Assembly: GCA_945949385.1 (NCBI GenBank)
Contig: CAMFEL010000131.1
Span: forward strand, 1-5,396
Direction: 5' to 3'
Length of the DNA: 5,396 nt
From: an uncultured Clostridia bacterium
Lineage (GTDB): Bacteria; Bacillota; Clostridia; Oscillospirales; CAG-272
The translations under genes were made by a program, and so were the position numbers. Each line of letters begins with the position of its first letter. The stretch's first letter is position 1. Positions 4,296 to 5,396 of the stretch are shown here, in pieces. The notes beneath the pieces are model-generated. The model did not search any database, was not told the DNA's origin, and worked only from the letters and a program-made list of their open reading frames with translations.

Positions 4296-5252
4296 ATGCT
4301 TAAAAATTCACAATTGAACGAAGATAATTCGCCCTCTGCCCCTGCCCCTGCCCCTGCCTCCCGCTCCTCCTCTCCGTGTCCCAGGACAGACCTTGCCTGC
4401 GAGAGTCCGGGAGCCGTGAATTCGGACGCGGCGGGCACAAAAGTCAGAAACAGGCAGATAAGCGGTATACAGATTTCCTGCCTTGAGGTATTGAGCAAGG
4501 CGGGGGAAGCGGCAACGGGACGGCGCCGCGGTACCTATGTCACCCTTTACTGTCCGCTTATGAAGTATATGGACTGTGAGGAAAGCGAAAACATAACAGA
4601 AGCGCTGGCAGCCATGCTTCGGGAAATGACGGAAAAGCTGTGCGGCGCGCCTGTGGGGCGTTCGACACGGGTACTGGTGGCGGGGCTTGGAAACCGCTTC
4701 ATAACGGCGGACGCGCTGGGTCCCCGGACGGCGGACAAGCTTGCGGTCACGGGGCATATGATGGAGTCGGGTCTGCTTGACGCCATCGGCTGTTCAAGCC
4801 TTTGCGCGGTGCATCCGGGCGTTATGGGACAGACCGGAATTGAGGCCTTTGCCATGATAAAGGGGGCGGCGGAATATGCGCGTCCCGATGTGGTCATTGC
4901 CGTGGACGCGCTTGCCGCCCGCTCCACCCGCCGCCTTGCCTCCACAATACAGCTTTCCGACACCGGTATTGAGCCGGGCAGCGGTATAGGCAACAGGCGC
5001 GGCGCGGTAAACCGCGAAAGCATAGGCTGTCCCGTTATTGCACTGGGAGTGCCCACGGTAGTGGACTCCGCCACTCTTGTATGGGACGCTTTGGAGAAGG
5101 CGGGCTGTGACGATATGGGCAGGCTTCGGGAGGTGCTGGAGCAGGAAAAGAGCTTTTTCGTGTCTCCGAAAGACGGCGATGTTATATGCGACGAAGTCTC
5201 CTCGGTGCTTGCCGCCGCCATTAACAGAGCCTTTCAGACGGAGGGGCTGTAA
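4296..5252 (+). CDS. gpr: Germination protease GPR (peptidase family A25)
   Basis: GPR degrades the small acid-soluble proteins that coat DNA in the spore core, releasing amino acids during germination. It is made in the forespore as a zymogen that removes its own N-terminal propeptide. Numbering from the ATG at 4296 (318 residues), the processing motif RTDLACE is at 30-36, with expected cleavage between D32 and L33, mimicking the substrate site. The active-site block GLGNRFITADALGP (130-143, D139) and the second Asp in VVIAVDALAARS (199-210, D204) are both present, 65 residues apart, close to D127/D193 of the Bacillus megaterium enzyme. PGVMGQTGIE (174-183), SDTGIEPGSGIGNRR (221-235) and GVPTVVDSATL (251-261) are further hallmarks. 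An in-frame ATG at 4269 lies inside the TATAAT box and has no ribosome site; the ATG at 4296 has AAAGG (4283-4287) eight bases upstream, so I prefer it. The Ala-Pro-rich propeptide is unusually long. In Bacillus, spoIIP follows gpr; here the downstream DNA is repeat. Confidence 0.95.
   Translation: MLKNSQLNEDNSPSAPAPAPASRSSSPCPRTDLACESPGAVNSDAAGTKVRNRQISGIQISCLEVLSKAGEAATGRRRGTYVTLYCPLMKYMDCEESENITEALAAMLREMTEKLCGAPVGRSTRVLVAGLGNRFITADALGPRTADKLAVTGHMMESGLLDAIGCSSLCAVHPGVMGQTGIEAFAMIKGAAEYARPDVVIAVDALAARSTRRLASTIQLSDTGIEPGSGIGNRRGAVNRESIGCPVIALGVPTVVDSATLVWDALEKAGCDDMGRLREVLEQEKSFFVSPKDGDVICDEVSSVLAAAINRAFQTEGL
4336..4359 (+). repeat. In-frame hexanucleotide tandem repeat in the gpr propeptide
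   Basis: Nearly four copies of CTGCCC (4336-4341, 4342-4347, 4348-4353, then CTGCCT 4354-4359). Read in the gpr frame they encode Ala-Pro pairs (residues 15-21, APAPAPA). The unit is two codons long, so gain or loss of a copy changes the propeptide by two residues without shifting the frame. Confidence 0.85.
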
Positions 5253-5276
5253 TCATGACCACCGGCAAATCCGGTG
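5251..5276 (+). repeat. Intergenic repeat, copy 2, starting in the gpr stop codon
   Basis: Matches 4088-4113 at 24 of 26 positions, same orientation. Its first two bases are the last two of the gpr TAA. The hairpin is ACCGG/CCGGT (5261-5265 with 5271-5275) plus an outer C-G pair. Relative to copy 1, one difference turns a G-U pair into A-U (pairing kept), while the other opens the innermost pair. Confidence 0.6.
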
Positions 5277-5282
5277 TCCCCA

Positions 5283-5396
5283 CTGCGGCTGTAAGCCGCT
5301 GCCGGCGGCGGGGTGAAAGCCTACCGATACTTCCGTCATTTGCAAATTTGCCCCACAGTCGCAAATGCGGCGGGGTTCTTTCGCCTCCCTTGTGCA
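5283..5396. repeat. Hairpin-rich GC repeat region at the right edge
   Basis: Dense small repeats fill this stretch. GCGGCT/AGCCGC (5285-5290, 5294-5299) forms a tight hairpin. CATTTGC/GCAAATG (5337-5343, 5361-5367) is a second inverted repeat. GCGGCGGGGT occurs twice (5305-5314 and 5367-5376). CCTCCCTTGTGCA at the very end looks like the left arm of a CTCCCTT...AAGGGAG hairpin that I associate with abundant intergenic repeats in gut Clostridia, but it is cut by the window edge, so this is from memory only. No clear terminator with a T-tract for gpr is visible. Confidence 0.5.

Noticed and set aside
4547..5221. A 224-codon minus-strand open frame opposite gpr
   Set aside because: Ser/Ala/Pro-rich composition typical of an antisense shadow; gpr on the other strand has unmistakable active-site motifs.
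4076..5396. A CRISPR array or transposon suggested by the repeated GC-rich units
   Set aside because: There are only two copies of the main repeat, 1.1 kb apart with a gene between them; spacing is irregular and no cas or transposase gene is present.

Overview
The window looks like chromosomal DNA of an endospore-forming, low-to-mid GC Bacillota, most likely a gut-type Clostridia (Oscillospiraceae/Ruminococcaceae-like). The grounds are a spore germination protease (gpr), a DUF4364 protein, a small SigH-like sigma-70 factor, AGGAGG-type ribosome binding sites, sigma-A-like promoters with TATAAT boxes, and GC-rich intergenic hairpin repeats of the kind common in that group. The lineage is an inference from gene content; there is no rRNA or marker gene here.

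Layout. Four genes lie on the minus strand and one on the plus strand. Reading the minus strand from right to left: a lipoprotein substrate-binding protein of an oligopeptide-type ABC transporter (2081-3844), which has its own promoter, a structured leader and a strong terminator (2036-2061); a DUF4364 winged-helix protein (1361-1996); a 181-residue sigma-70 family factor with a near-perfect promoter (625-1170); and a 91-residue double zinc-ribbon protein (196-471), closed by a GNRA-loop terminator (132-157). On the plus strand, divergent from the transporter gene, is gpr (4296-5252). From 5253 to the right edge there is hairpin-rich, probably non-coding repeat DNA.

The only gene-free stretch over 300 bases is 3845-4295, between the divergent transporter gene and gpr. 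It holds the transporter leader hairpins, the transporter promoter, three inverted repeats around that promoter (including a perfect 12+12 bp dyad), a 26-bp repeat whose second copy starts inside the gpr stop codon, two further small hairpins, and the gpr promoter region.

Function. The genes do not form one pathway. gpr belongs to sporulation and germination. The sigma factor and the DUF4364 protein are probable transcription regulators. The binding protein takes up peptides or similar solutes, but its permease and ATPase genes are not in the window. I found no defence system, mobile element with a transposase, CRISPR array, tRNA or rRNA. The most notable points are the enlarged GPR propeptide built on an in-frame hexamer repeat, the operator-like dyads upstream of the binding-protein gene, and the repeat pair that flanks gpr.
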